From Candidatus Zixiibacteriota bacterium (GTDB taxonomy: Bacteria; Zixibacteria; MSB-5A5; GN15; FEB-12): a DNA stretch of 42,478 nucleotides. A program made the translations under genes and the position numbers. The DNA is taken from positions 1-42,478 of the forward strand of contig JAGGTI010000104.1 of NCBI GenBank assembly GCA_021163775.1, written 5' to 3'. Numbering within the stretch: the first letter of the stretch is position 1; every line of letters begins with the position of its first letter. The notes below the pieces were generated by a model that did not search any database, was not told where the DNA came from, and worked only from the letters and a program-made list of their open reading frames with translations. Below, piece by piece: positions 1-8,984 of the stretch.

Positions 1-77
1 CAATATAACATGGCTTCTTCATGTGTCCACTAATTCGGGGGAGCTTCAGTGTACGCCCCCGTGCGCCACGAGGTTCT

Positions 78-103
78 GGGGCAGACGAGGGCGTCTACCA
101 CCC
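78..103. repeat. Dispersed GC-rich repeat, copy 1
   Basis: This 26-bp segment recurs in inverted orientation at 15091-15116 with 24 of 26 positions identical. The core GGCAGACG/CGTCTGCC is an imperfect palindrome that can form a hairpin. It lies downstream of the acetate permease gene, between that gene and the window edge. Bases 1-139 otherwise hold no gene that I can support. Confidence 0.75.
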
Positions 104-139
104 ACTAAACAAGAACTTGAAAGACGGTATTTACTGGTA

Positions 140-751
140 TTATCCTTTCGGTATTCCAAGAGGCAGTACCGTTTTCCCATAGACTTCATTCAGAACCTGC
201 GCTACAGCAGCGTATATTGCCGAGAAGCCGCATATGATTCCCTCGTAACCGGCGATATGCGTGATTTGTTCGTTGCCGGTTGCATCACCCAGCGACAGAA
301 GCCAGAATAGAAGCGTCAGGGAGGCGAACACAAACTGAATCGCCCGGTTGAGTTTCAACGTTCCAATGAACATGAAAAAAGTGAACAGTCCCCATAAGAA
401 CAGGTAGGCAGCCATCGCTTCTTTCGTCGGCGCGTCACCCAACCCCATCTTCGGCATAACCACGAGCGCTACGAGAGACAACCAGAAAAGACCGAAAGAT
501 GTGAAAGCGGTTGTGCCGAAAGTATTGTTCTTTTTCCAATCCATGATACCGGCGATAACCTGCGCGATACCGCCATAGAAAATCCCCATGCCGAGTATCA
601 TCGTATCAAGTCCGAAACAACCGGCGTTGTGAAGATTCAAAAGCACGGTTGTCATTCCAAAACCCATAAGCCCAAGCGGCGCCGGGTTGGCGGTGGTGTC
701 TTTGACTTGAGTAATTGTCTCCATGGTTTGCCCTGCCATGTTCTCCTGCAT
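140..751 (-). CDS. satP: Acetate/succinate permease, GPR1/FUN34/YaaH (SatP) family
   Basis: Predicted inner-membrane carrier of about 203 residues that takes up acetate, and possibly succinate, by proton symport. The family signature [11 protein letters not shown] lies near residue 22, and about six hydrophobic helices follow, which is the usual length and topology for this family. The chosen ATG (749-751) has a GGAAGG ribosome-binding site about 9 nt upstream. An upstream ATG at 808 would add 19 residues and lacks comparable support, and an internal ATG at 724 would also keep the signature. The gene stands alone on the minus strand, upstream of (but not coupled to) crcB. Acetate uptake would suit an organism respiring acetate through the cytochromes next door, but that link is inference. 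Confidence 0.9.
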   Translation of the reverse strand: MQENMAGQTMETITQVKDTTANPAPLGLMGFGMTTVLLNLHNAGCFGLDTMILGMGIFYGGIAQVIAGIMDWKKNNTFGTTAFTSFGLFWLSLVALVVMPKMGLGDAPTKEAMAAYLFLWGLFTFFMFIGTLKLNRAIQFVFASLTLLFWLLSLGDATGNEQITHIAGYEGIICGFSAIYAAVAQVLNEVYGKTVLPLGIPKG

Positions 752-964
752 AACTGTTTTCTTCCTTCCGAAAAAGTTGTAAGGGATATCGATATATCCG
801 TGTTTCAATTCGCGGGGATAATATGCTATTGCAATTAAACCTGCAAGACATAATGTCTTCCCATAAAGTGTTCTGGTTTGGCGGGATTGGGGGGCTCATC
901 GGTCAAAACCGATCATTTTGAAAAAGAAATAGATCGTCGTATTATGCTGAAACAGTAAATTGAA

Positions 965-1345
965 TCATGCGCCTATACGCTTGAGAAGTATAAGCCCAGC
1001 CCAGACTGATAGTAAACCAAAACCGACCGAGAATAGCACGTTCCCCAGTGCCAACCAAAGATGACCCGAGCGCATCAGGTCGATTATCTCATGGCTGAAT
1101 GTCGCAAAGGTAGTAAATGCACCCAAGACCCCTATTTCGAGGAAAAGTCTCATTTGATCCGATATAACCAGTCGGTTCTCAATCAAGTACATTAGGCACC
1201 CGATCAGAAAACATCCAATAATATTGACCGTGAACGTCCCCCAGGGAAAGTTAGAATCAAAATTCCTGTGAATCAGGTTCGATAGAAGATACCTCACTAC
1301 CGCTCCGATAAATCCCCCGATTCCAACTACAGTGATTTCTTGCAT
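965..1345 (-). CDS. crcB: Fluoride ion exporter CrcB/Fluc
   Basis: Small four-helix membrane protein of 126 residues, the normal Fluc length. Visible family motifs are GGFIGAVVRY (10-19), WGTFTVNIIGCF (35-46, with the pore Asn41) and GAFTTFATFSHE (75-86, the phenylalanine-box and sodium-site region). Fluc proteins work as antiparallel dimers that let fluoride leave the cytoplasm. The ATG is at 1343-1345, with a GGAAGGACAATGGAG stretch upstream offering a ribosome-binding site. I looked upstream for a fluoride riboswitch and did not recognise one. It shares its strand with the acetate permease, but a gap of more than 200 bp argues against one tight operon. Confidence 0.95.
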   Translation of the reverse strand: MQEITVVGIGGFIGAVVRYLLSNLIHRNFDSNFPWGTFTVNIIGCFLIGCLMYLIENRLVISDQMRLFLEIGVLGAFTTFATFSHEIIDLMRSGHLWLALGNVLFSVGFGLLSVWAGLILLKRIGA

Positions 1346-1849
1346 GTGTATACTCCATTGTCCTTCCAGAAGACAATTTAGGCGGGGGCTATCAACTTAT
1401 CAACTGAACAATTAACTTTCGCATGAAATGGGAGATAATGGCATCAAGTCCAGCATGTGCTTATGTATCAGGGCGAAATACTGATTTAAGGACCTAACAC
1501 AACTTCTGATGAGATTTTGTAACACCCGCTCTATACGCAAGGAAGTATACTAACGGGGTGTATTAAAATAACTTGTTGTCGTACAACGGGTAATGAGAGG
1601 GAACGGGGGGGGGTGGCCTCAGCGAGAACACAACAGATCTTTTTGGTTGACTATGTCATGGGAATGTCATAATGTTACAATGTTAGTGATTGCTTACTAT
1701 GGCATAGGTGATACCGCTTGTTTGACTTCATTGTTGAAGAAAGAACAAGGAACTGAAAAAGAGACTTAGGAAAGAAGCAGTAATAGAAGGTTCCCGAGGT
1801 GTTGGCCATATATGATGACCTCGGAAAATATCAAAACGATGGGGCATAA
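1346..1849. other. Divergent intergenic region between crcB and the cytochrome cluster
   Basis: This 504-bp stretch holds no credible gene. It contains an imperfect hairpin (1522-1561: ACACCC pairing with GGGTGT, inner TATAC/GTATA arms), a run of nine G at about 1605-1613, several short AATGT direct repeats near 1660-1690, and a 7-bp dyad (CCGAGGT 1794-1800 with ACCTCGG 1818-1824) in the presumed leader of mtrA. TTGACT at 1647 followed after 17 nt by TAATGT is a possible but weak promoter for the cytochrome operon. The dyad just upstream of the mtrA start could be an operator or leader hairpin. Confidence 0.45.
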
Positions 1850-2788
1850 ATGAAACAAACAACCAAAGCCGGTCCCCGGTGGCTTGCTACGGCCTTGATT
1901 GCAGTCGCATTATTGCTGATGGGTCAGGGGCTACTGGCCGGGGTGCCGGACGAAACCTGTGCCGACTGTCATGACGAGGTTGCCGAAGGTTTTGCCGAGA
2001 CAATGCACGCGAAATTCCTCGCTGATCGAGCCGATCTGGAAGGTCATCTGTGCGAGAGTTGTCATGGGGATGGCACCGCTCACGTCAATGATGAAGATCC
2101 GGCTCTGATCATCAATCCGGCCAAGGCCGATCAATTTGGCAGTTCACAGCTGTGCATGACCTGTCATACCGACGACCAGTTCGATGGCTGGATGTTCTCC
2201 GAGCATGCCGGTGCCGATGTCAACTGTGCTTCGTGCCACACGGTGCACACCTCTGATGCCACACCAGCTGCCGCGCAGTGTAACGAAACTTGTTACAGTT
2301 GCCACAGCGATGTTCGGGCCGCCGGATACATGCCGTCACACCATCCAATTGCCGAAGGCAAGATGACCTGCCGCGACTGCCATAACCCCCATGGTGGTTC
2401 GGTAACGATGGCGATGGGCGACAGCAAACGCGACCTCTGTCTTAGCTGTCACGCCGAGATCGAAGGACCGCACGTTTACGAACACGCGCCGGTCACGGAA
2501 GATTGCGGTATTTGTCATGATGCCCACGGGTCGGTGGCCGATAAGCTACTCAAGCAAACCGAGCCGGCTCTCTGTCTGAATTGTCACGCGATGCACTTCC
2601 ACGCCACAGTGGTGAGCTATGACGGCGATTTTGAGGTTCCGATGGCTCCTGAACGGGCGGGAACATCCAACCCTGATTCGTGGAAGAGCGGCATGTTAAC
2701 CAAATGTACTCAGTGTCACACGGCTATCCATGGGTCCGATTTGTCATCGCAGACGACAACGACCGGTGGTAACGCGCTAACCAGGTAA
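1850..2788 (+). CDS. mtrA: Decaheme cytochrome c, MtrA/DmsE family
   Basis: Secreted 312-residue cytochrome with a Sec signal peptide (hydrophobic run at about 11-30) and ten CXXCH heme motifs, from CADCH near residue 38 to CTQCH near residue 288. Ten hemes and about 310-330 residues match the MtrA/DmsE/PioA family. These proteins sit inside an MtrB-type beta barrel and carry electrons across the outer membrane. The next gene, 12 bp downstream, encodes exactly such a barrel, and a fused quinol dehydrogenase follows, so the three form a plausible extracellular electron-transfer chain. No outer-surface MtrC-type decaheme protein is present in the window. The direction of flow (metal reduction or oxidation of an external donor) cannot be told from sequence. 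Confidence 0.93.
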   Translation: MKQTTKAGPRWLATALIAVALLLMGQGLLAGVPDETCADCHDEVAEGFAETMHAKFLADRADLEGHLCESCHGDGTAHVNDEDPALIINPAKADQFGSSQLCMTCHTDDQFDGWMFSEHAGADVNCASCHTVHTSDATPAAAQCNETCYSCHSDVRAAGYMPSHHPIAEGKMTCRDCHNPHGGSVTMAMGDSKRDLCLSCHAEIEGPHVYEHAPVTEDCGICHDAHGSVADKLLKQTEPALCLNCHAMHFHATVVSYDGDFEVPMAPERAGTSNPDSWKSGMLTKCTQCHTAIHGSDLSSQTTTTGGNALTR

Positions 2789-2800
2789 AGGAGAAGGAAA

Positions 2801-5008
2801 ATGAGACATACAAAGATATTTGTTGGTGTCGGCCTTCTTCTGTTGTTGGCCGCGACCGCGTGGGGCTCGGATACCGATGGTGTCACCCAGGAGACCAGCT
2901 TCTGGATTGGTGGACACCTGATAGATACCAGTGATTACTACAAGAAAGTCGGCGAGTATCGCTCGTTTGAAGAAGATGTTTGGCCGGAATTTGGCCTGAC
3001 CTACAAGTCGACCACGCCAAACTCAAGGTTCTTTTTCAAGGGCCACTATTTTGATCGTGATGAAATGTTCGGTATGATATCCACAAAAGTGAGTGATATT
3101 TTCACCGGCAAGTTCCGCTACAACTCGTTTCAGCGGCAGACTGGCCAGGACCTTCTGGAGAACATCGAAGCTCGCGAGTGGCTCCCATCAGTACCAAAGG
3201 GTGGCGGAAAGATACTCACTCACGATATTACTGACCCTGATGCTGACTACAATTACAATCGGAAGGAAATTCTCTCAGAGTTCAGTGCCCTGCTCTCTCG
3301 TGAGAATAACCTTCGTCTCACAGTGGCGCACCGAGCGATTATAAAAGAAGGCACCGAGCAGTTAATTTCAAACAGCCACTGTTTCAGTTGTCATCTGGAA
3401 TCGAAATCAGCCAAAGTTGAAGATCGTACGCACGATTTTCAGGCTGGTCTGGATACCAAAGCGGGCAATCTTGATGTCGGTTACAAGTTTGGTTACCGAC
3501 ATTATGAGTCAACGACTCCAACTCCAATGGCTTACTATGAGGATGCCAAGCATCCGGTAAAGGGTACGTCCGGAGCCGAGTTCGGTTCGCGCCTGAATTA
3601 CGATGGTTCCTCAATGCCGATCGATGCCAAGCCGAAAATCGAGAAAACGTCGCATAAGGCACGCATCAAGGGTGCCGCTGGCAAAGGCCAGTTTGCCAGT
3701 TCGTTTGCTCTCAGCAAAGCAACGAACAAGCTCACTGACTTATCAGCTAAGAGTTGGGCTGGAGTATTTAACTATGCCGTACCGATCTCACCAAAGACTC
3801 GCTTGGTGGCCAAAGCATCGGCTACAAGCATAACAGCCGATGATCCGTATATCGATGTAAACACTTTCCGCGAAGGCAAACCGAGTGCGGTTGATTTCGA
3901 TTACATACGGTATTCTGTACTGGATAGAACAACCGCTGATTTCACAGCCCAGATATTCCACCGGCTGAATCCGAAAACTACCCTGTCCTTCTTAGCTGGA
4001 TATAATCGGGTGGCACGCGAAGACTACCCGGTGGCAGGTGATGGCACGACCAGTAGCACGATAATTGGTCAGGCTAAAGTACGCTATCGCCAGGGGATGA
4101 AACTAACGACCAGTTTCAAGTACCGGTTCGAGAAAACCTCTGATCCCTTCGTGTCTGGTAAGGGACTTTTTGAGGTGCCTGGTGACGCTTTGGAACCTGT
4201 TCATTATGGTTACGATGCCGCAACCGGTGATTCTCTCTGGGGTTATTTCTATTATATGCGCGAAGACCTTTGGTATCAGGCGATCACAACTGAGCCGACT
4301 GACTATCACGAGGTCAATCTGTCGTCAACTTTCCGCCCGTCAGCTAAGACGACCCTCAACCTGAAGGTCAAAGGTGTGATAGACAAGAATGGCGATCTCG
4401 ATTCTCTTGATGTTAAACACAGCAAGCTGAACGGGAACCTGTCGTTTACGTTTATGCCTGATCTGAAATGGGTTTTGTCGGGTGGTGTCAGCTACCGGAT
4501 GGAGAAATCACGAGGGCCGGTGGCGGTGGCTCTCTTCGATGGCTGAGGTGGCCATATGTTTCCGTTCCCTGCCGTGCGCGGGGACTCAACGATTGGTGAA
4601 ATTGAACACTTTGGTTCTCTGTACACTATGGCCGATTATGAAACCAAGGCCCAGAACGTATACCTGAGTATTTCCGGTAGTCCAACGGCAAAACTCCGAT
4701 TGAGTTCAACTCTGATGTACAACAAGTCGACCGGCGAATACGATCAAGTGAATATGCCTGACCCAAGTATCGAAGTGAGTTCCACTTTGGTTGATCAGGA
4801 TTTCACTTTTGACGACATGCACGAATATTCCAACCTCGATTACTCGATGATACAGGTCTCGCTGGGATTGTCGTATAAGCTGGCCGATGGCGTTACTTTC
4901 ACTGCCGATGGCGAATATGCTGACCTGACCGACGATGCCGGGTATGTCTATGGTATCGAATCGGGCAGTCTGTTTATGGTTCGTAGTGGTATGAAATTTG
5001 ACTTCTAA
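2801..5008 (+). CDS. mtrB: MtrB/PioB-type outer-membrane barrel with in-frame UGA codon
   Basis: Reads as a 735-residue outer-membrane beta barrel that would sheath the decaheme MtrA encoded just upstream. A signal peptide (1-22) precedes alternating amphipathic strands with many aromatic residues. The reading frame is broken only by TGA at 4544-4546 (codon 582). The downstream 154 codons stay in frame, keep the strand pattern and end in the aromatic C-terminus MKFDF, a typical BAM beta-signal that the truncated 581-residue product would lack. The UGA may be a nonsense mutation, a sequence error, or selenocysteine; a hairpin at 4566-4584 lies at the right distance for a bacterial SECIS element. 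An extra CFSCH motif at 194-198 could bind heme, which is unusual for this porin family. The start has a strong AAGGAG site upstream. Confidence 0.85.
4566..4584 (+). promoter_or_regulatory. Possible bacterial SECIS-like hairpin after the mtrB UGA
   Basis: TCCCTGC (4566-4572) pairs with GCGGGGA (4578-4584) over seven base pairs including one G-U. The apical loop is CGTGC, with a G in its first two positions. The loop begins 26 nt after the UGA, within the 16-37 nt window described for bacterial SECIS elements. A hairpin of this size can occur by chance in GC-rich coding DNA, and no Cys-containing homolog could be aligned here, so this stays a hypothesis. Confidence 0.35.
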
Positions 5009-5047
5009 AAGTTCAAATTTTTACCTATGTTATAAAGTGTGATTTAT

Positions 5048-5082
5048 AAAGTTGGGGCGGCTTATTTAGCCGCCCAAACTTT
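5048..5082 (+). terminator. Hairpin after mtrB, possible terminator
   Basis: A 15-bp arm (AAAGTTGGGGCGGCT) pairs with its near-complement across a TATTT loop, with one mismatch. Only a weak T-rich tail (TTTCTT) follows, so it may terminate, attenuate or stabilise the 3' end of the mtrAB message before the fused cytochrome gene. Confidence 0.6.
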
Positions 5083-5112
5083 CTTGGCGAATATCTATTG
5101 CGGAGCCGATCC

Positions 5113-7125
5113 ATGAGAATTTTTGCATACATAGGGGTGGTGGTTGTTTTAGTATTCTCTTCGATTCTGGGGCAGGATGATGTTGAAACCTGCTTTTCCT
5201 GTCATGACGATAACGAGTTGACCGGCTCCAACCATTCCGGAGAAGAAATCTCCATGTTGGTATTACCTGAGAACTTCGCTGTCTCTGTGCATGGAGATCT
5301 TGAGTGTATCGACTGCCATGAAGACCTTTCCGGATTTGATGATTATCCTCATGAAGAGGACTTAGCCGTAGTTGATTGTGGTCTGTGTCATGAAGAGCAG
5401 GTGGAAACTTACCAGTGGCATGGTCGTGCTAAAGTCTCGGATGGTGGAGAGATTCCAACCTGCGCCGACTGTCATGGCAAACACGACATCCTCTCGGTAG
5501 ATAACACGAAATCGCGGGTACATCCTCTGAACATTCCTGAAACCTGTAACCGCTGCCATATGAATATTGACCTGATCAATAAGCATGAGTTGCTTTACAG
5601 CACACAGGTAATGGAAGCATTTGAGAGTAGCGTTCACGGTCAGGCGTCAGCTGGAGGAATTCACCTGGCGGCGACTTGTAACGACTGTCATTCTACCGCA
5701 GGGACTGCGCATCGGATTCTCGGTCCGGGTCAGCCGGAATCTTCCATCGGCCATTTTGAGATTCCAAAAACTTGCGGCAGGTGCCATCCCAGTATAATGA
5801 ATGATTTCTACGAGGGTATCCACGGTAAGCTTGCGGCTCAGGGTGAAACCGATTCACCAGTTTGCACTAACTGCCACGGGGAGCATGGCATACTTTCACC
5901 ATCGGATCCTTTGTCGTCAGTAAGTCCTACTCGTGTGGCCGAGGCCACCTGTTCACCCTGTCATGAGTCGGCCTATCTGAACGAGAAGTACGGCGCTCCA
6001 ACCGGACGACTGCAGAGCTGGTATGATAGTTACCATGGATTGAAAAGCAAGGCGGGTGATGTCACGGTGGCCAACTGTGCGTCCTGTCACGGTGCTCACA
6101 GGATACTACCACGCGCAGACTCATCTTCGTCAATCCACCCATCACATTTACAGCAAACCTGTGCCAGTTGTCATCCGGGCATTTCACCAGCACTGGCCGC
6201 AATTCCTATCCATGCCACACCGGGCGTGTCACAGACACCTCTGGCGCAATTGATTGCCAACATCTATATCATTATTATCTTTGTGGCGATCGGCATCATG
6301 ATCCTCCACTGGCTTATCGATTTGCGGATGCAAATACATCTGAGCAGGATGAAAAAACAGATCCGACGGATGACCCTGAATGCGGTATGGCAACACACTA
6401 TTCTGATGGTAAGCTTTACAGTCCTGGTGATAACTGGTTTTTCGTTGCGATACTCTGAGGCTTTCTGGGTGCAGTGGCTGTTTGGCTGGGAAGGCGGTTT
6501 TCCGCTGAGGGGGATTATCCATCGAGTCGCCGCAGTAGTGTTTACGCTGGGTGCGGTTTGGCATATCGGCTACCTCTGGTCCGCTACCGGTCGGCAATTC
6601 CTACGCGACATGTTTCCGGCGAAAAGTGATTTCTCGTACTTCCTGCAGATGATCAAGTACAATCTCGGCAAGACCGATGAGAAACCCCGATTCGGACGCT
6701 TTGGCTATGTGGAGAAGGTGGAGTATTGGTCTCTGGTGTGGGGGGCTATTGTGATGGTGATCACCGGATTCTTCCTCTGGTTTGATGATCTGGCAGTGAT
6801 GTGGTTTCCCAAAGGGTTCCTGGATGTCATGTTGGTAGTCCATTTCTATGAAGCCTGGCTGGCGGCACTCGCAATTCTGACCTGGCACATGTATTCTACT
6901 GTTTTCAGTCCTGGTGTGTATCCGATGAATACCTCCTGGCTTGACGGACAGATGTCCTTGGAAGCCTATAAACATGAGCACCCTGCCGACCCGGTCCTGG
7001 CGGGACACTCTGATGAGGAAGAAACCTCGGTGGATGCGACGGATGGACTTACCAACGACCCTGGCTCGGATGCCACGGATTTGGATACCGGCTCAGACGA
7101 CGGATCGGCCCAGACCAAAGGATAA
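5113..7125 (+). CDS. Fused multiheme cytochrome c / cytochrome b quinol dehydrogenase (CbcL-like)
   Basis: A 670-residue protein with a signal peptide (1-20), eleven CXXCH motifs over about residues 28-360, then four membrane helices over about residues 378-620. The helices carry several histidines suited to b-hemes (HTILM, HRVAAVVF, VWHIGYLW, VVHFYEAW, TWHMYS). An N-terminal multiheme domain joined to a HydC/FdnI-type diheme cytochrome b is the design of Geobacter CbcL, an inner-membrane menaquinol oxidase of extracellular respiration. Family knowledge predicts quinol oxidation in the membrane and electron delivery to periplasmic cytochromes, here probably MtrA. The ATG at 5113 has GGAG 7 nt upstream and gives a clean signal peptide; a TTG at 5098 is less likely. 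The C-terminal tail is Asp/Ser-rich and probably disordered. Confidence 0.85.
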   Translation: MRIFAYIGVVVVLVFSSILGQDDVETCFSCHDDNELTGSNHSGEEISMLVLPENFAVSVHGDLECIDCHEDLSGFDDYPHEEDLAVVDCGLCHEEQVETYQWHGRAKVSDGGEIPTCADCHGKHDILSVDNTKSRVHPLNIPETCNRCHMNIDLINKHELLYSTQVMEAFESSVHGQASAGGIHLAATCNDCHSTAGTAHRILGPGQPESSIGHFEIPKTCGRCHPSIMNDFYEGIHGKLAAQGETDSPVCTNCHGEHGILSPSDPLSSVSPTRVAEATCSPCHESAYLNEKYGAPTGRLQSWYDSYHGLKSKAGDVTVANCASCHGAHRILPRADSSSSIHPSHLQQTCASCHPGISPALAAIPIHATPGVSQTPLAQLIANIYIIIIFVAIGIMILHWLIDLRMQIHLSRMKKQIRRMTLNAVWQHTILMVSFTVLVITGFSLRYSEAFWVQWLFGWEGGFPLRGIIHRVAAVVFTLGAVWHIGYLWSATGRQFLRDMFPAKSDFSYFLQMIKYNLGKTDEKPRFGRFGYVEKVEYWSLVWGAIVMVITGFFLWFDDLAVMWFPKGFLDVMLVVHFYEAWLAALAILTWHMYSTVFSPGVYPMNTSWLDGQMSLEAYKHEHPADPVLAGHSDEEETSVDATDGLTNDPGSDATDLDTGSDDGSAQTKG

Positions 7126-7238
7126 TCGGGGAAGTATTGTACCGTAGGTATATATAATCAGTCAGCCAGTCGAAGGTCTCGCCACCCAAGTTTCGGCTTA
7201 ATATCCCTGCCCTGCTATGCCACGAATATCACAAATAA

Positions 7239-7270
7239 AAAAGAGGCACTCCCAATGGAGTGCCTCTTTT
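7239..7270. terminator. Bidirectional rho-independent terminator
   Basis: AAAAGAGGCACTCC (7239-7252) pairs perfectly with GGAGTGCCTCTTTT (7257-7270) around a CAAT loop. A-run and T-run flank the GC stem on either side, so it can stop transcription from both the fused cytochrome gene and the converging triheme cytochrome gene. Confidence 0.92.
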
Positions 7271-7295
7271 GTAATCAGCAATATCTAATAGTAGC

Positions 7296-7811
7296 CTATT
7301 CGCCTTCTTCAGTTTCAGCAACCGGGATCATATGGACACCCTTAGCTTTGAGCTTCTCAAGGTCAAAGTCTTTGGCTACTGCGGCGACCTTAGCGGGAGC
7401 TTTGTCGTTGTGACAGCTAAGGCAGGTTTCTTCGGTTGGAATTACTAGACCGGCGGCCACCGCAACCTCGCGATCCTGCATAACCTTTTTCTTTTTGTAA
7501 TCAGCACCAGCTCCGTGACAGGATTCACACTGAACACCAGTCAACAAGTCACCCTTGGCGGTAGTACCAGTGGTATAGTATTTCATAAGTTCTTTGTCGG
7601 CCTTCTCCTCATCGGTCAGACCGTCATAAGCCGTTGCGTGTGTAGTGGCTCCCCACGATTCGAAAATTCCGCTCTTCTTGTGACAGATTTTACACTTCTT
7701 CACACCTACAAATGCGTGATCTTCTTTCTCTGTTTCACCAGCCATCACGACGCAACAAAATGCCAGGATGGTGAACGCTACGACCATTGACAAAAACAAC
7801 TTCAACCGCAT
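7296..7811 (-). CDS. Triheme cytochrome c, cytochrome c554-like
   Basis: Small secreted cytochrome of 171 residues with a signal peptide (1-25) and three CXXCH motifs (CKICH, CESCH, CLSCH). The spacing, with the first motif near the mature N-terminus followed by WGATTHATAY, resembles the cytochrome c554 domain. It is probably a periplasmic electron shuttle between inner-membrane quinol dehydrogenases and terminal partners. The ATG at 7809-7811 is preceded by GGAGG at 5 nt spacing. A TTG 12 nt further upstream overlaps that site and is unlikely. The C-terminal third is Lys/Ala-rich with an acidic end. It converges on the mtr cluster and shares its terminator, so it is a separate transcription unit. 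Confidence 0.85.
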   Translation of the reverse strand: MRLKLFLSMVVAFTILAFCCVVMAGETEKEDHAFVGVKKCKICHKKSGIFESWGATTHATAYDGLTDEEKADKELMKYYTTGTTAKGDLLTGVQCESCHGAGADYKKKKVMQDREVAVAAGLVIPTEETCLSCHNDKAPAKVAAVAKDFDLEKLKAKGVHMIPVAETEEGE

Positions 7812-7937
7812 GAAAACCTCCAAATTTTCATTTTACTTTGTGCTCCCATGTCGAGGAGCTATCCTAATCTCTGGTACAGGAGTATGCCTTCTTCGACCGA
7901 TAAATGCAAGAATATTGTTTAAATCCTTACCCGCGTG

Positions 7938-7967
7938 ATGACCTAATGAACAATTTTCTTCTATAAT
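7938..7967 (+). promoter_or_regulatory. Candidate sigma-70-type promoter of the ECF sigma gene
   Basis: ATGACC (four of six matches to TTGACA) and a perfect TATAAT are separated by 18 nt. They lie about 30 bp upstream of the sigma-factor start codon, in a region with no other feature. The match is by eye only. Confidence 0.4.
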
Positions 7968-7995
7968 TGAATCATTTGGGCTATCTTGCAGTCAA

Positions 7996-8592
7996 ATGAA
8001 TGAGAGCGAACTGATAACTAAGGCTCAAAGCGGCGGTTTTCAGGCGTTTATGGAGTTGGTCGATGCTCACAAGGGCAAGGTCTACGCCATGGTTCGTCGA
8101 TTAACCGAAAATGAACAGGACGCAGAGGATATCATGCAGGATACCCTCCTCAAAGCGATTGATAAAATTGAACAGTTTCGAGGCGATGCCTCGTTTGGTA
8201 CTTGGCTTTACACTATTGCGCTTAACCAGGCACGCGCTCAATTCTCCAAGGGCAAGCAGGCCGACCTAGAACCTATTGAAGACTACCTGCCGATGGGGTC
8301 TGTCGCCTTAAGCCACGGAGATGATGGGCTGTTTGACTGGCAGGATCCGCATAAAGCATTGGAATCACAACAGCTAAGGAGTATTCTCAATGAAGTGGTG
8401 GCGGAATTGCCATATAAGTACCGAGAGGCTTTTCTTTTGCGCTATGTAGAGAAACTCCCGATTAAAGAAGTTGCTCAATTGACCAAACAATCCGAGGCTT
8501 CGGCCAAATCACGTGTTCTTCGGGCGCGATTAGCCCTGCGTGATAAGTTGTCGAGAATTTTCGAGGAAGAGTATGGCAAACAATTGTCCTGA
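7996..8592 (+). CDS. ECF-type RNA polymerase sigma factor (RpoE-like)
   Basis: A 198-residue group IV sigma factor. Region 2 (about 10-85) shows the core-binding and -10 recognition pattern around EQDAEDIMQDTLLKA and FGTWLYTIALNQAR. Region 4 (about 128-190) contains the helix-turn-helix around LPIKEVAQLTKQSEASAKSRVLRAR. The next gene overlaps its 3' end by 20 bp and encodes a zinc-type anti-sigma factor, the standard arrangement for signal-released ECF sigmas. The downstream RND exporter and envelope genes are the natural candidates for its regulon, which is inference from position. The start codon has only a weak ribosome-binding site. Confidence 0.93.
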   Translation: MNESELITKAQSGGFQAFMELVDAHKGKVYAMVRRLTENEQDAEDIMQDTLLKAIDKIEQFRGDASFGTWLYTIALNQARAQFSKGKQADLEPIEDYLPMGSVALSHGDDGLFDWQDPHKALESQQLRSILNEVVAELPYKYREAFLLRYVEKLPIKEVAQLTKQSEASAKSRVLRARLALRDKLSRIFEEEYGKQLS

Positions 8593-8824
8593 CTATATAA
8601 ATGATCTTAACGATTATCTCGACGGTGGTGTTTCTCCTGAGCTATGTGCTGAGATTGAAGCTCATTTAGGCCAGTGCCAGAATTGTCGTATAATGGTTGA
8701 TACCCTCAAACAGACCGTCAAACTTTGCCGCGAAGGCCAAGAAGAACCTCTTCCTGAAGCCCTCCAAACCAGACTCAAGTCACTTCTCAAAGAGCGCTGG
8801 AATCAGAAATTCGGCAAGAAATAG
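8573..8824 (+). CDS. Zinc-finger anti-sigma factor (ZAS domain)
   Basis: A soluble protein of 83 residues. The HxxxCxxC motif (His31, Cys35, Cys38), with another Cys at position 5, is the ZAS zinc site found in anti-sigma factors of the RsrA/ChrR type. No membrane helix is visible, so release of the sigma factor would be by redox or metal chemistry, or a partner, rather than by membrane proteolysis. The start at 8573 lies inside the sigma gene behind GAGGAAGAGT, giving an overlap and likely translational coupling. A small inverted repeat (8861-8889) follows the stop codon, but no T-run makes it a clear terminator. Confidence 0.85.
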   Translation: MANNCPDYINDLNDYLDGGVSPELCAEIEAHLGQCQNCRIMVDTLKQTVKLCREGQEEPLPEALQTRLKSLLKERWNQKFGKK

Positions 8825-8984
8825 CCTGATTAAACACATTGTAAGCCCCGCACAACAACTGCTAACCAGCTGTATCCCCAAAGGTTAGCTACCCTTCGCA
8901 TCCTTATGTTATCATTTGTGAATCATTTTAGTCTCTTTGCCATCTAACCTTAAAAGATGAATTTCAAAATTTGGAGATGCTGAA

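Noticed and set aside
23-310. Plus-strand reading frame at the left edge
   Set aside because: It overlaps the acetate permease antisense, has no family resemblance and runs through a dispersed repeat.
1346-1460. Fluoride riboswitch upstream of crcB
   Set aside because: The conserved core of the crcB riboswitch could not be found in the leader on either reading.
1647-1675. Promoter TTGACT-N17-TAATGT for the mtr cluster
   Set aside because: The -10 element is poor and many such matches occur by chance; kept only as a remark in the intergenic entry.
4556-5008. A separate 150-residue outer-membrane gene after the UGA in mtrB
   Set aside because: It has no ribosome-binding site or signal peptide, is in the same frame as mtrB and supplies the missing C-terminal strands, so it is the rest of one gene.
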